DNA of 64,000 nt. Source: CAVOAK01 sp963664465 (GTDB taxonomy: Bacteria; Pseudomonadota; Alphaproteobacteria; UBA8366; CAVOAK01). The stretch lies in contig CAXXSU010000004.1 in assembly GCA_963664465.2 (NCBI GenBank), positions 310,001 through 374,000 on the forward strand. The letters run 5' to 3'. The stretch's first letter is position 1, and the number at the start of each line of letters is the position of its first letter. The notes beneath the pieces are model-generated. The model saw only the letters and a list, made by a program, of their open reading frames with translations. It was not told the DNA's origin and searched no databases. The position numbers and the translations under genes are program-made. This document shows positions 53,208 through 62,441 of this stretch, one piece after another.

Positions 53208-54509
53208 TCATTCCAAGACTCCGAGCATCTCATCAACGGTTACGAATTTCCTTCGTGGCGCACCGGTTGGCGCGTTGGCAACCTCGGCGGCATCAATTTT
53301 CTGCCAGTCGTCGTAGGTGACCCAGCGCACGTCACTCTCACGCAGCAAATTTTCCAGCGCCTCGCGACCCGGCTTGCGGCCTTCGGGGATATCTTCACAG
53401 ATGTGGCGGGCAACTGCGTCGCCGTCATGCTTGTTGGTGCCAATGACGCCGGACGGTCCGCGTTTGATCCAGCCGACCGCATATAGTCCCTCGTCGACGC
53501 GGCCGTCGGTATTGTCGACGGTGCCTGCCTGCCGTTCGAATGGCACGCCATCCAAGGGCTTTGCAACATAGCCGATGGCGTAGACGACGAGACCGCAGGC
53601 GATCTCAAAATACTCTCCAGACCCTTTCGCCCGGCCATCGATCACCTGTGTCCGTTCAAGCTTAAGACCTTCGACCGTTTCGCTGCCCAAAATCTCCACC
53701 GGGCTCGCGAAGAAGTTGAAATGTACGCGCTTCGACTTTGCTGAAGGATCGCATACAGAGAACTCGCGAAAATTCGCAAGATTCTTTTCCTTGAGCCTAC
53801 GGTCGCGGTCGGACAAATCGTCAGGCAGGTGATCGGGCAGGTGCGTCGCGTCGACCACCGGCGCGCACTCTTCAAGTCGGCCCATCTCACGGAGTTCGAC
53901 ATTGGTGAACTTGCAGTCGACCGGTCCACGGCGGCCGAACACATAAACGTCCTTCAGCGGTGACTCGCGGATCGTGTCCGCTGCGTAATGCGCAATGTCG
54001 GACGTCGACATTTCAGATTTTGACTTTACCAATACCCGAGCGATGTCTAACGCGACATTGCCGTTGCCGATGACCGATACTGCGGTTGTCTGCAAGTTTG
54101 GATTCAGATCGCAAAATTCGGGAAGTCCGTTATACCAGCCGACAAAGGCTGCGGAGCCGAACACATTTCTCTTGCCGGCTACCGCAATCTCAAGCGGCCG
54201 GTCATCCGGCATGCCGACTGCCAAAACCACCGCATCGTAGATCGTGCGCAAGTCGGCCAGTGAGACATCCTGCCCGACGGTTACATTACCGTAGTAGCGG
54301 ACCGGATCCGAAAGGGCGGTACGCTCGTAGGCGCGCGCCACGCGTTTCGTCGACTGATGGTCGGGAGCGACGCCGCCGCGTACCAACCCGAATGGGCTGG
54401 GCAGGCGTTCGATCATGTCAATACGGCAGCCAAGACCGGATTTGATTAAAGCGCCTGCCGTGTAGAACGCACTCGGACCCGAACCAACGATCGCCACATT
54501 AACCGGCAT
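53208..54509 (-). CDS. fprA: Ferredoxin/adrenodoxin-type NADP reductase
   Basis: A 433-residue FAD- and NADP-binding flavoprotein of the adrenodoxin reductase family (FprA-like). FAD fold GSGPSAFYTAGALI near 9-22, SPFGLVRGGVAPDHQ (typical of the family), NADP fold VIGNGNVALDIARVL near 146-160, FGRRGP, and the C-terminal GWIKRGPSGVIGTNKHDG. It transfers electrons between NADPH and ferredoxin. The neighbouring korAB produce or consume reduced ferredoxin, which suggests joint redox balancing. AAAGGT lies before the ATG at 54509. The 340 bp upstream, toward groES, hold the groESL promoter and no other gene. Confidence 0.93.
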   Translation of the reverse strand: MPVNVAIVGSGPSAFYTAGALIKSGLGCRIDMIERLPSPFGLVRGGVAPDHQSTKRVARAYERTALSDPVRYYGNVTVGQDVSLADLRTIYDAVVLAVGMPDDRPLEIAVAGKRNVFGSAAFVGWYNGLPEFCDLNPNLQTTAVSVIGNGNVALDIARVLVKSKSEMSTSDIAHYAADTIRESPLKDVYVFGRRGPVDCKFTNVELREMGRLEECAPVVDATHLPDHLPDDLSDRDRRLKEKNLANFREFSVCDPSAKSKRVHFNFFASPVEILGSETVEGLKLERTQVIDGRAKGSGEYFEIACGLVVYAIGYVAKPLDGVPFERQAGTVDNTDGRVDEGLYAVGWIKRGPSGVIGTNKHDGDAVARHICEDIPEGRKPGREALENLLRESDVRWVTYDDWQKIDAAEVANAPTGAPRRKFVTVDEMLGVLE

Positions 54510-54735
54510 CAAAAGACCTTTGCGAAGTGACTGTGGATATGGCGAACCGACGCTACTACAACAAACGCGTTTTGGTTAGCAGGGGTGTTCGTGCTCTGCC
54601 GATATACTCAAACGAACGATCCCTGTCGTTTCGATGGCTTATCTGCTGCCCATCGAAAAAAAGTATCCGATCCCCGGCTTCTCGGTTCGGCTCCTATTGC
54701 GGCGCCGATCTTGGCAACGACGGTCGTACACTGCC

Positions 54736-54763
54736 TTGACATGGGACATCGAATCCTTAAATA
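54736..54763 (+). promoter_or_regulatory. groESL promoter (housekeeping type)
   Basis: TTGACA at 54736-54741 and TAAATA at 54758-54763 with a 16-bp spacer, immediately before the CIRCE operator. Fits a sigma-70-type promoter whose start point would fall close to CIRCE. Confidence 0.6.
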
Positions 54764-54767
54764 GAGG

Positions 54768-54794
54768 CTGGCACTCAACAAGCTAGAGTGCTGA
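54768..54794 (+). promoter_or_regulatory. CIRCE operator (HrcA binding site)
   Basis: CTGGCACTC, 9 nt, GAGTGCTGA: the CIRCE inverted repeat, differing from the TTAGCACTC/GAGTGCTAA consensus only in the outer bases. HrcA bound here represses groESL at normal temperature. No hrcA gene is in the window. Confidence 0.93.
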
Positions 54795-54849
54795 AAGTGC
54801 ATTTTCGAGTCGGGGATGCTCCCAAAACTACAAACGATGGAGGTAACGC

Positions 54850-55137
54850 ATGAATTTCAGGCCGCTGCACGATCGCGTCCTGGTAAAGCGGTTAGACGGT
54901 GAGGAAAAGACCGCCGGTGGCGTCATTATTCCCGATACCGCTCAGGAAAAGCCGATGGAAGGAAAGGTTGTGTCTGTAGGACCCGGAATGCGGTCTGAAG
55001 ACGGCAAGCTTGTTTCGCTCGATGTCAAATCCGGAGATCGAATTCTGTTTGGAAAATGGTCCGGCACCGAGATCAAGGTCAATGGTGATGAACTCCTGAT
55101 CATGAAGGAGTCGGACATTATGGGAATTTTGAAATAG
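54850..55137 (+). CDS. groES: Co-chaperonin GroES
   Basis: The 95-residue heptameric lid of the GroEL chaperonin. MNFRPLHDRVLVKRLD, TAGGVIIPDTAQEKPMEGKV, the mobile-loop region, and LLIMKESDIMGIL are characteristic. GGAGG six bases before the ATG. First gene of the CIRCE-controlled operon. Confidence 0.98.
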   Translation: MNFRPLHDRVLVKRLDGEEKTAGGVIIPDTAQEKPMEGKVVSVGPGMRSEDGKLVSLDVKSGDRILFGKWSGTEIKVNGDELLIMKESDIMGILK

Positions 55138-55178
55138 GCGGAGCTGGTTAACGCTCCCGTGTTAGGAGGTATTTGGAT

Positions 55179-56810
55179 ATGGCTGCGAAGGATGTGAAGT
55201 TCGGCACCGATGCGCGATCGCGCATGTTGAACGGAGTCGATATTTTGGCCAATGCGGTAAAAGTGACGTTGGGGCCCAAAGGACGCAATGTCGTACTCGA
55301 CAAGGCATTTGGTGCGCCGCGAATCTCGAAAGACGGTGTTACGGTCGCCAAAGAGATCGAGCTCGAAGACAAGTTTGAGAATATGGGTGCCCAGATGGTC
55401 CGTGAGGTCGCCAGCAAGACGGCTGATTTGGCTGGCGATGGTACGACCACAGCAACCGTGTTGGCCCAGTCGATTGTTCGCGAGGGCGCAAAGGCGGTTG
55501 CCGCTGGTATGAACCCGATGGATCTAAAGCGCGGCGTGGACATCGCGGTCGCTGCCGTCATCAAGGAAATCGGGAAGCGATCGAAGCCCATTAAGACCAA
55601 CGCTGAAATCGAGCAGGTTGGAACGATCTCATCCAACGGCGAGGCCGAAATCGGCGCGATGATCGCGCGGGCCATGGAGCGGGTCGGCAACGAGGGCGTA
55701 ATTACGGTTGAGGAAGCGAAGGGTTTGGAAACGGAACTCACCGTGGTCGAAGGTATGCAGTTCGACCGTGGATACCTTTCGCCGTATTTCATCACCAACC
55801 CCGACAAGATGACCTGCGAGCTAGAGAATCCGTACATTCTCCTGCACGAGAAAAAGCTCTCTGCACTTCAGGAGATGCTTCCAGTCTTGGAAGCCGTCGT
55901 GCAGTCGGGTCGGCCACTGCTTATCGTGGCGGAGGATATCGAAGGTGAAGCGTTGGCAACGCTGGTCGTCAACAAGCTGCGCGGCGGACTTAAGGTTGCC
56001 GCGATCAAAGCCCCTGGCTTTGGTGATCGCCGCAAGGCGATGCTCGAGGACATTGCCATTCTGACCGGTGGTCAATTGATCTCCGAGGATCTCGGCATCA
56101 AACTCGAAGGCGTCACTCTTGATATGCTGGGTAGTGTCAAGAAAGCCCTGATCACCAAGGACGAAACCACATTGGTCGAAGGGGCGGGCAAGAAGTCCGA
56201 TCTCACAGGGCGCTGCGGCCAAATCCGCACGCAAATCGAGGAGACGACCTCCGAGTACGATCGCGAAAAGCTACAGGAACGGCTGGCGAAGCTCGCTGGC
56301 GGCGTGGCCGTTATCAGTGTCGGCGGCGCGACCGAGATTGCCGTTAGGGAACGCAAGGATCGCGTCGAAGATGCGATGAATGCGACACGTGCGGCCGTCG
56401 AAGAAGGCGTCGTACCTGGCGGTGGCGTAGTTCTGCTTTATGCCGCAAAGGTGTTGGCTAAGCTCGACCTCGCGAATGACGACCAACGCGTTGGCGTCGA
56501 CATCGTGCGCCGCGCCTTGCAAGCACCGGCCCGACAGATTGTCGAAAATGCAGGAGTCGAGGGCTCGGTCGTCGTCGGCAAGCTGCTGGAGTCCAAGAAT
56601 AGTAATTGGGGATTTGATGCGCAGCGTAACGAGTATGTCGACATGGTAAAGAAGGGCATCATCGATCCGGCCAAGGTCGTGCGCACCGCACTCCAGGACG
56701 CCTCGTCGGTGGCCGGTCTCCTGATTACCACCGAAGTCATGGTTGCCGATCAACCCGAGCCTGAAGCGCCAATGCCGGCGCCACCACCAGGCGGCGGTAT
56801 GGGGTTCTAG
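55179..56810 (+). CDS. groEL: Chaperonin GroEL
   Basis: The 543-residue ATP-dependent folding chaperonin. VTLGPKGRNV, DGTTTATVLAQ with GDGTTT ATP-binding motif, and VEEGVVPGGGV are present. The C-terminal tail is PMPAPPPGGGMGF, proline-rich rather than the GGM repeats of E. coli. AGGAGG at 55164-55169 sets the start at 55179. It lies 41 bp after groES; a terminator follows. Confidence 0.98.
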   Translation: MAAKDVKFGTDARSRMLNGVDILANAVKVTLGPKGRNVVLDKAFGAPRISKDGVTVAKEIELEDKFENMGAQMVREVASKTADLAGDGTTTATVLAQSIVREGAKAVAAGMNPMDLKRGVDIAVAAVIKEIGKRSKPIKTNAEIEQVGTISSNGEAEIGAMIARAMERVGNEGVITVEEAKGLETELTVVEGMQFDRGYLSPYFITNPDKMTCELENPYILLHEKKLSALQEMLPVLEAVVQSGRPLLIVAEDIEGEALATLVVNKLRGGLKVAAIKAPGFGDRRKAMLEDIAILTGGQLISEDLGIKLEGVTLDMLGSVKKALITKDETTLVEGAGKKSDLTGRCGQIRTQIEETTSEYDREKLQERLAKLAGGVAVISVGGATEIAVRERKDRVEDAMNATRAAVEEGVVPGGGVVLLYAAKVLAKLDLANDDQRVGVDIVRRALQAPARQIVENAGVEGSVVVGKLLESKNSNWGFDAQRNEYVDMVKKGIIDPAKVVRTALQDASSVAGLLITTEVMVADQPEPEAPMPAPPPGGGMGF

Positions 56811-56837
56811 GCAGCTTCAGTTCTTTCCGTACATGAA

Positions 56838-56863
56838 CGGGCCGTGGCATCCGCCGCGGCCCG
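56838..56863 (+). terminator. Terminator of groESL
   Basis: CGGGCCGTGG and CCGCGGCCCG form a 10-bp stem (one G-U pair) with a 6-nt loop, 27 nt after the groEL stop, followed by the AT-rich CATTATTTG. Confidence 0.75.
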
Positions 56864-56881
56864 CATTATTTGCCCTCGATG

Positions 56882-57361
56882 CTAGAAGGCGGCGCTCGCT
56901 AGTCGGCCGATGATCGAGAGTGCCCGGCTGTCCGATTCGACAGCTGAGATATCGCCGCGTGCCGTGTCGCGGACTCGTTGGTCCTGCCAGGCGGCGACGA
57001 CATCTCGCTGCACTTCGAGTCCGGCGTCTGGACTCGGCCCGGCTGCGCGCGTCGGTCCGTTGGCAAGAATCTCATAATCACGGGCGGAGATCGCCTGGCC
57101 ATCGTAAAGCAGATCAATGAGATCCTGCAATTCGTCGGGACTAATTCGATGGGGGTCGTAGCGTTGCGCGGCATGACGGAAGACGGCCTCGGGGCTAATC
57201 TCGGTCGTATCTTCAGATAATTCGGCACGAGCACCCCGCTCGCTTTCTCGCTGCGGTGCTGAAATTTCCGGAGGCCGGACAGGCTTGTCGCCGGTCTTGC
57301 TCGCGGCCTCCTGGTGATGTGCGAACCTGCGGAACGCCAGTGCTAGTTGGGAAATTTTCAT
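56882..57361 (-). CDS. Hypothetical protein
   Basis: Not recognised. A 159-residue, charged, probably soluble protein starting MKISQLALAFRRF. A disordered, acidic/proline region (about 18-60) is followed by helices (PDELQDLIDLLYDGQAISARDYEILANG). No signal peptide, cysteines or membrane segments. It converges with groEL and is divergent from the MarR-type gene. Longer open frames start further upstream but have no better ribosome site. Confidence 0.5.
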   Translation of the reverse strand: MKISQLALAFRRFAHHQEAASKTGDKPVRPPEISAPQRESERGARAELSEDTTEISPEAVFRHAAQRYDPHRISPDELQDLIDLLYDGQAISARDYEILANGPTRAAGPSPDAGLEVQRDVVAAWQDQRVRDTARGDISAVESDSRALSIIGRLASAAF

Positions 57362-57580
57362 TTTGTTGCTCTCGTCTTGGTATCCGACTCTTCGCTCAGG
57401 CTCTCGATGAATTACAAATTTGGTTCGCATGTTTCGTGCCAATGCTGTGCTGCCGACCGACTGTCGGGGGACATCCCGATAAACAGGACTTGTGTGTTTG
57501 AATTCAAAGGTAGGCGCGCTTATAACTTTGCGGTGATGATCCTGATATGAGCCGGAGCGCAGTGCTCCCGGAGTGGCAAA

Positions 57581-58072
57581 ATGGCAGACCAAACGCAAGA
57601 ATTGGCGGGCGCAAAAACGTTTTCAGCGGGGATTGGATTCCTCCTATGGCAGGCGGCCAATAGTTGGCAGCGAGCGCAGCGCAGCGCACTGGCGAAATTT
57701 GATCTAACGCCCGTTCAACTGCTCTTGCTAGCTGGCCTCAGCGAACTGTCCACGCAGGATGGAAACGTCGTGAAGCAGGCTGCCCTGGCGCGCCACTGCC
57801 GGTGCGATGTCATGATGACGTCACAAGTTGTCAGGAGTTTGGAACGGCGCGGCCTCATTGCGCGTGCTGCTCACTCTGGCGATGCCCGCGCCCGCGCAGT
57901 CACTTTGACGAATACGGGAAGGCAGCGGGTCACCGAGGCGACTCCGGTGCTGGAAGCTATCGATGCGCGATATTTTCGCGTGATCGGCGCGGACCGTCCG
58001 GAGTTTTCTGGCGCGCTGGCTGCCTTGTCCGGTGCCAGGCAACGTGTTCGCATCAAGGCGGTCGCCCGCTAG
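57581..58072 (+). CDS. MarR-family transcriptional regulator
   Basis: A 163-residue winged-helix regulator. DNA-binding part at about 40-115: LTPVQLLLLAGLSEL, KQAALARHCRCDVMMTSQVVRSLERRGLIAR and the wing HSGDARARAVTLT. GGAG eight bases before the ATG. Ligand and targets are unknown. Three cysteine residues are not obviously arranged as a redox switch. The divergent hypothetical gene is its nearest possible target. Confidence 0.88.
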   Translation: MADQTQELAGAKTFSAGIGFLLWQAANSWQRAQRSALAKFDLTPVQLLLLAGLSELSTQDGNVVKQAALARHCRCDVMMTSQVVRSLERRGLIARAAHSGDARARAVTLTNTGRQRVTEATPVLEAIDARYFRVIGADRPEFSGALAALSGARQRVRIKAVAR

Positions 58073-58098
58073 CTGGGTCAAAACCGAGGTGGTCGGTG

Positions 58099-58974
58099 TT
58101 ACGGCTTGTCGATCAGTTCAATCAGCGCCGATTGGTCGAGATTGCCCCAGCCAATTTCAACCATCCTTTCCCACAAGAGGCGATTGGCTCGCAATCCGGG
58201 CAAGTCAAGGCCGACCGACGCAGCCAGGTCGAGCGCCTGGACGACATCCTTGAGCTGCAGTGAACTGCGCCCGCCGGGCTCGAAGGCGCCCTCGATCATC
58301 CGCTCGCCGTGTAACTCCAGGATTCGGCTTGCCGCAAATCCGCCAGCGAGCGCTTCCCGTACCCTCGCAGGGTCGACGCCGGATCTTTTCGCGAGCGTCA
58401 AGCCTTCAGCGACGGCATCGATTGTCATGGCAACGATTACCTGATTGACGGTTTTTGCAATCTGACCGGTACCGATGTCGCCGATGTGGGTAATGTGGCT
58501 GCCGAGTGTTTCGAATACCGGCCTGGCGCGAGCGAATGCTGCTTCGCTACCGCCAGCCATGATCGTCAAACTACCGTCCCTGGCTCCGACTTGACCGCCC
58601 GACACGGGCGCGTCGATGTAATCTCCACCTTTTGCCACGACCGCTTTGGCCATGCGCTTCGTTACCTCGAGGTCGGTCGTCCCCATGTCAAGCACCAGCA
58701 TGCCCGGTTTAACGCTCTCAATCAGGCCGCCGTCGCCGGCAATCACCGCCTCCACGGCTGGCGAATCGCTCACCATCACGATCGACATATCGCCAACCGC
58801 CCCGTTCGGCGCGCTGGCTGTCGACATGCCTTCCGCTGCAAGTTCCTTGAGCGGTTCTGGCGAGCGGTTGTAGAGAGAAAGTGTCGCGCCGGCGGAGTGG
58901 AGGTTGCGCGCCATCGGCATTCCCATCAGGCCGAGACCGATGAAGCCGATACTTGTCCCGGCGAGCGCTTGCAT
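58099..58974 (-). CDS. 3-hydroxyisobutyrate dehydrogenase-family oxidoreductase
   Basis: A 291-residue NAD(P)-dependent beta-hydroxyacid dehydrogenase. GFIGLGLMGMPMARNL (Rossmann fold), DAPVSGGQVGARDGSLTIM (substrate site) and GQIAKTVNQ with the catalytic lysine. 3-hydroxyisobutyrate, 2-hydroxy-3-oxopropionate (tartronate semialdehyde) and related acids are possible substrates. The ATG at 58974 comes 4 nt after the stop of the TerB-like gene, so both are probably co-transcribed. Confidence 0.9.
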   Translation of the reverse strand: MQALAGTSIGFIGLGLMGMPMARNLHSAGATLSLYNRSPEPLKELAAEGMSTASAPNGAVGDMSIVMVSDSPAVEAVIAGDGGLIESVKPGMLVLDMGTTDLEVTKRMAKAVVAKGGDYIDAPVSGGQVGARDGSLTIMAGGSEAAFARARPVFETLGSHITHIGDIGTGQIAKTVNQVIVAMTIDAVAEGLTLAKRSGVDPARVREALAGGFAASRILELHGERMIEGAFEPGGRSSLQLKDVVQALDLAASVGLDLPGLRANRLLWERMVEIGWGNLDQSALIELIDKP

Positions 58975-58978
58975 GTGT

Positions 58979-59383
58979 CTAGATCGTGGTGAAGCGGGCC
59001 CGCGCACTCCGTTCGATCGCGGCTGCCGTCAGCCGGTCGACGTCAAGACGGTGGCGGATCAGCTCGAGTAAACGCAGTTCCTGCTGATGGGCTGTGCCAT
59101 CAGCCGCGACCACGTCGCACGCTAGCAAATATGCAGTAGTCGTCAGCGAGTCCGGCAGCCACTCCCGAATAAGATCGAGACAGGCGTCGAGGCCATCCTT
59201 CTCGCTCAGCATTTCAGCGCAAGCGCTGGCCGTCTCGGGCAAGAGATTTTCATCGTAGTCCCGGAACGCCGGCAAGTGCTTAACGAGGTCGCCGATTACC
59301 TTCAGCTCGGGATCGGTCATTTCGCTGTCCGCCGCCGACGCCAGGACCATCGTATAGATGAGTGCGGAGTGATGGTTGGTCAT
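58979..59383 (-). CDS. TerB-like protein
   Basis: A 134-residue helical protein of the TerB/TerB-C superfamily: LIYTMVLASAADSEMTDPELKVIGDLV with a metal-binding-like acidic motif, and CDVVAADGTAHQQELRLLELIRHRL repeating the pattern. Members occur in tellurite-resistance and membrane-stress systems, but this short type is common in alphaproteobacteria without other ter genes. AAAGG seven bases before the ATG supports the start at 59383. Confidence 0.8.
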   Translation of the reverse strand: MTNHHSALIYTMVLASAADSEMTDPELKVIGDLVKHLPAFRDYDENLLPETASACAEMLSEKDGLDACLDLIREWLPDSLTTTAYLLACDVVAADGTAHQQELRLLELIRHRLDVDRLTAAAIERSARARFTTI

Positions 59384-59497
59384 TCGATGCCTTTCTTGAA
59401 GCGTGTAGTCGGACTTATGACAACACCTGAAATCGGATCCGCTTCTGCGGTCTCCTTTCAAATTTTAGGCACTGTACAACGCTGCACGTCCAAGTCG

Positions 59498-62278
59498 TCA
59501 AGCATCACGCTTGAGGCCGGCCGCGTTCTGCTGCCGGCTAACTTGGGCGTCGTTTGAGAAAAATTCAGATACTGTCGTTACCGCCTCCGCAAGGCCGATG
59601 CGCATGATGTTTACGCCAGGCGGAAACGCGCCGGCGAGGCGCGATGGCATCATAGGATCAAGCAGCACAAATACACCGCGGTCGGTGGCTTGCCGCACCA
59701 AGCGGCCATAGGCCTGTTTCAGCCGCAGGCGCGTGGTTGAATCGTCATATGCCCGGCTGCCGAAATGACGCCGGCGCGCGCGGTGAAGAATTGTCGGCCT
59801 CGGCCATGGAACCCGGTCGAATACGATCAGCCGCAACGCCGGCCCTGGGACGTCGACGCCATCGCGCATGGCATCGGTGCCTAGAAGACACGCATTTTGC
59901 TCAGCGCGAAAAATGTCGACCAGTGTCGCCAAGTTCAGCCCGTCGACATGTTGTGCGTAGAGTGACAGACCGGCTTCATCGACGGCTCCGGATATACGCG
60001 TGTGGACTTCGCGCAGGCGGCTGATTGCAGTGAACAGACCGAGCGCGCCGCCGCCCGACGCGATGAACAGCTCGCGATAAGCGGCCGCGACCTGAGCGCT
60101 ATCGTCGCGGCGCACGTCGTTGACCACGAGGACACGCGTCAGGTTTTCGTAGTCGAACGGCGACGGGACCGCAGCACGAACCGCTCGCTGCGCCAAATGG
60201 ACCGCGCCAGTACGTGCTTCGGCGGACTGCCAATCTGCTTCGATGTCGCCGGAGCCATCGGTCAACGTGGCAGACGTGACGATAATGCCATGTGCCGACT
60301 CGGCGACCGCCTCGACGAACGGTAGGGTTGGGTCGATCCAATGCCGGTACAATCCAACGTCGGTGTCGCGGCCTTCTATGCGCTCCACCGAATACCAGTC
60401 GACGAACTGGTCTGGTGTGCCCTCGGCGAGCGAGGCGAGCATTGAGCGCCAGGCGTGCAGTGTATCGAGCCCGCGGTGGCGTAACGCACGCGCCATCGAT
60501 TCTAGCCTGATGCGGATAGCGGTCTCCAATGTATCGGCTTCTTCGTCGAGCCGTGCGGCTAGCAGCGCAATAAGGTCGTGGAGCGGCCGTTCGAGCGCTG
60601 CAAGGGAACCATCGAGTGTTGCGGCGGCTGCGATCAACTCGTCCGCCGGTGCATCGCAGCCAACCTCGAGTCCATAGGGGCTGTCGGCATTGGCGGAACG
60701 GGCATAGACGTGATCCCTGACCGCCGCAAGAAACTGCTCCGTCGGACCTTGCGGTATGCCCTCGCTGCAGCGCTGGTGCCAACCATCACGCGGTAATATG
60801 CGAGCTGCGGAAAGTGTGTCGGCCAGCTTCGCCTCGCCATCGTCGCCTTCGATAAGATCTTCGATCCTCAATTTTAGTCCGCGACTGCGACCCCGTCTGC
60901 GACCCTCGGCGCCGAGGAGCCAGCGTCTCAACTCGGCCGCCTCGCGCCCGCTCAGATGTGCGGAAAATGCGCTGTCAGCGGCATCGAACACGTGATGACC
61001 CTCATCGAACACATAGCGAATCGGTGGCGCCTGCCGGTCTCCTTGGCTGCGTGCAGCTTGGATCATGACCAGGGCATGGTTGGCGATGACGAGGTCGGCG
61101 TGTCGCGCGCGGCGAACACTTCGCTCGATGAAGCAACGAGAGTAGTGCGGACAGGCTGAATAGATGCACTCGCCGCGCCGGTCGGTAAGACCGACGGTGC
61201 GCTGGCGGCCGACCAGATCGCTCAGCCAGGCCGGAAAGTCGCCGCCATTCACGTCGCCGTCACGGGTCTCTGCGGCCCAGCGCGCCATCAGTCCCAACGC
61301 CACCGCCTCATCCTGGCGTACGGCGACAGCACGGACGGCCTCCTCCATGTTGAGCAGGCACAGGTAGTTCTCGCGACCCTTGCGGAGGACCACCTTGGCG
61401 CTCTTGATGTCCGGATCTGGAAACAAGCTCGTGAGTTCCTGATCGATCTGGTGTTGCAGGTTTCGGGTGTAGGTCGAAATCCACACTGGCGCCTCGTTTT
61501 TTTCTGCCCACAGGCTGGCCGGCGCAATGTAGCCCTTGGTCTTGCCGACACCGGTTCCGGCTTCTGCCAAGAGAAAATGCGGTGCGTTTTCGGCGGCGCG
61601 TGGTTGAAAGGCCTGCGTCGCGGCAGAGGCGTAGTCGCCTTGGCTGGGTCTCGCCTCGGCGTCTTCGCCAAGCATGGCGGCGAGCCGCGCGCGCGCCTCC
61701 GCGGGCTCGACGGCGTTGTCGCCTGGCGGCGGCGGTGGCGCCTCTTCAGACCACTCCTCCAGACCACGCCATATATCCAACCCCGTATGGGCGCCCTGGG
61801 TCGCGGCGCTGGTGTTCGCACCCAAGACCGCTAGCACGCACTCACCCCAGAGCCATCCACCGTGCATCATGCTGGTCGCAATGGCGACGGTGTCGCTTTG
61901 GTACTGCCTATCTGCAATTTCCGTGAGAAGTCGTTGCGCGGATTGGCGGAGCAACAAGGGTTCGTCCGCGCGCGAGTCCGAAACTTCCAATCCCATCGCG
62001 CCCGCGACGCCGCGCGGCGTCGGAATACAGAAGTGCGCAGGAACGGCAAATGCGAACAGCTCCAGGAGATCGAAGGCGCGGAACGGCTCGATGCCGAGCC
62101 TGCGAGCCGAAGACGGCACGTGGCAGACGATTGGTGGCGGGCATTTCTGCAGCCGTTCAGCCGCTTCCTCGCGGGTCAGCTCTTCGATTTCGCCATCGGA
62201 CGTTAGCCACACCACCGCTGCAGCCGTAACAACGAGTGTCGGCGCTTGCGGTAGAAGGATGGATGGTCTGCCGCCCAT
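59498..62278 (-). CDS. DinG/XPD-type ATP-dependent DNA helicase
   Basis: A 926-residue superfamily 2 helicase. Walker A AEAGTGVGKT (to 247), an iron-sulfur cluster region with Cys307, Cys371, Cys376 and Cys382 (CIYSACPHYSRC), the DEGH box (425-428), and late motifs TSATL and QAYGRLVRQATDRG. The N-terminal 200 residues are an alphaproteobacterial extension with FDLLELFAFAVPA. The family unwinds DNA 5' to 3', removing R-loops or D-loops. Its start codon is 163 bp from lysK, which points the other way. Confidence 0.92.
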   Translation of the reverse strand: MGGRPSILLPQAPTLVVTAAAVVWLTSDGEIEELTREEAAERLQKCPPPIVCHVPSSARRLGIEPFRAFDLLELFAFAVPAHFCIPTPRGVAGAMGLEVSDSRADEPLLLRQSAQRLLTEIADRQYQSDTVAIATSMMHGGWLWGECVLAVLGANTSAATQGAHTGLDIWRGLEEWSEEAPPPPPGDNAVEPAEARARLAAMLGEDAEARPSQGDYASAATQAFQPRAAENAPHFLLAEAGTGVGKTKGYIAPASLWAEKNEAPVWISTYTRNLQHQIDQELTSLFPDPDIKSAKVVLRKGRENYLCLLNMEEAVRAVAVRQDEAVALGLMARWAAETRDGDVNGGDFPAWLSDLVGRQRTVGLTDRRGECIYSACPHYSRCFIERSVRRARHADLVIANHALVMIQAARSQGDRQAPPIRYVFDEGHHVFDAADSAFSAHLSGREAAELRRWLLGAEGRRRGRSRGLKLRIEDLIEGDDGEAKLADTLSAARILPRDGWHQRCSEGIPQGPTEQFLAAVRDHVYARSANADSPYGLEVGCDAPADELIAAAATLDGSLAALERPLHDLIALLAARLDEEADTLETAIRIRLESMARALRHRGLDTLHAWRSMLASLAEGTPDQFVDWYSVERIEGRDTDVGLYRHWIDPTLPFVEAVAESAHGIIVTSATLTDGSGDIEADWQSAEARTGAVHLAQRAVRAAVPSPFDYENLTRVLVVNDVRRDDSAQVAAAYRELFIASGGGALGLFTAISRLREVHTRISGAVDEAGLSLYAQHVDGLNLATLVDIFRAEQNACLLGTDAMRDGVDVPGPALRLIVFDRVPWPRPTILHRARRRHFGSRAYDDSTTRLRLKQAYGRLVRQATDRGVFVLLDPMMPSRLAGAFPPGVNIMRIGLAEAVTTVSEFFSNDAQVSRQQNAAGLKRDA

Positions 62279-62441
62279 GGCAGCCGATCATAGCCGTGCC
62301 CGTGACGCGGCGGGAATGGTCATCGAAATATTGTCTACATTTTTCCGCTGCGGCAAAGACCCGCCCGTCGGTTGACGAGGGTCGCGCCCTGCGCCTAGTT
62401 TCGCTGCGAGTGACGGCCAACAATTGAAGGAACGGGGAGCG

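Noticed and set aside
54527..54739. Small open frame between fprA and groES
   Set aside because: No ribosome site or recognisable domain, and it overlaps the groESL promoter region.
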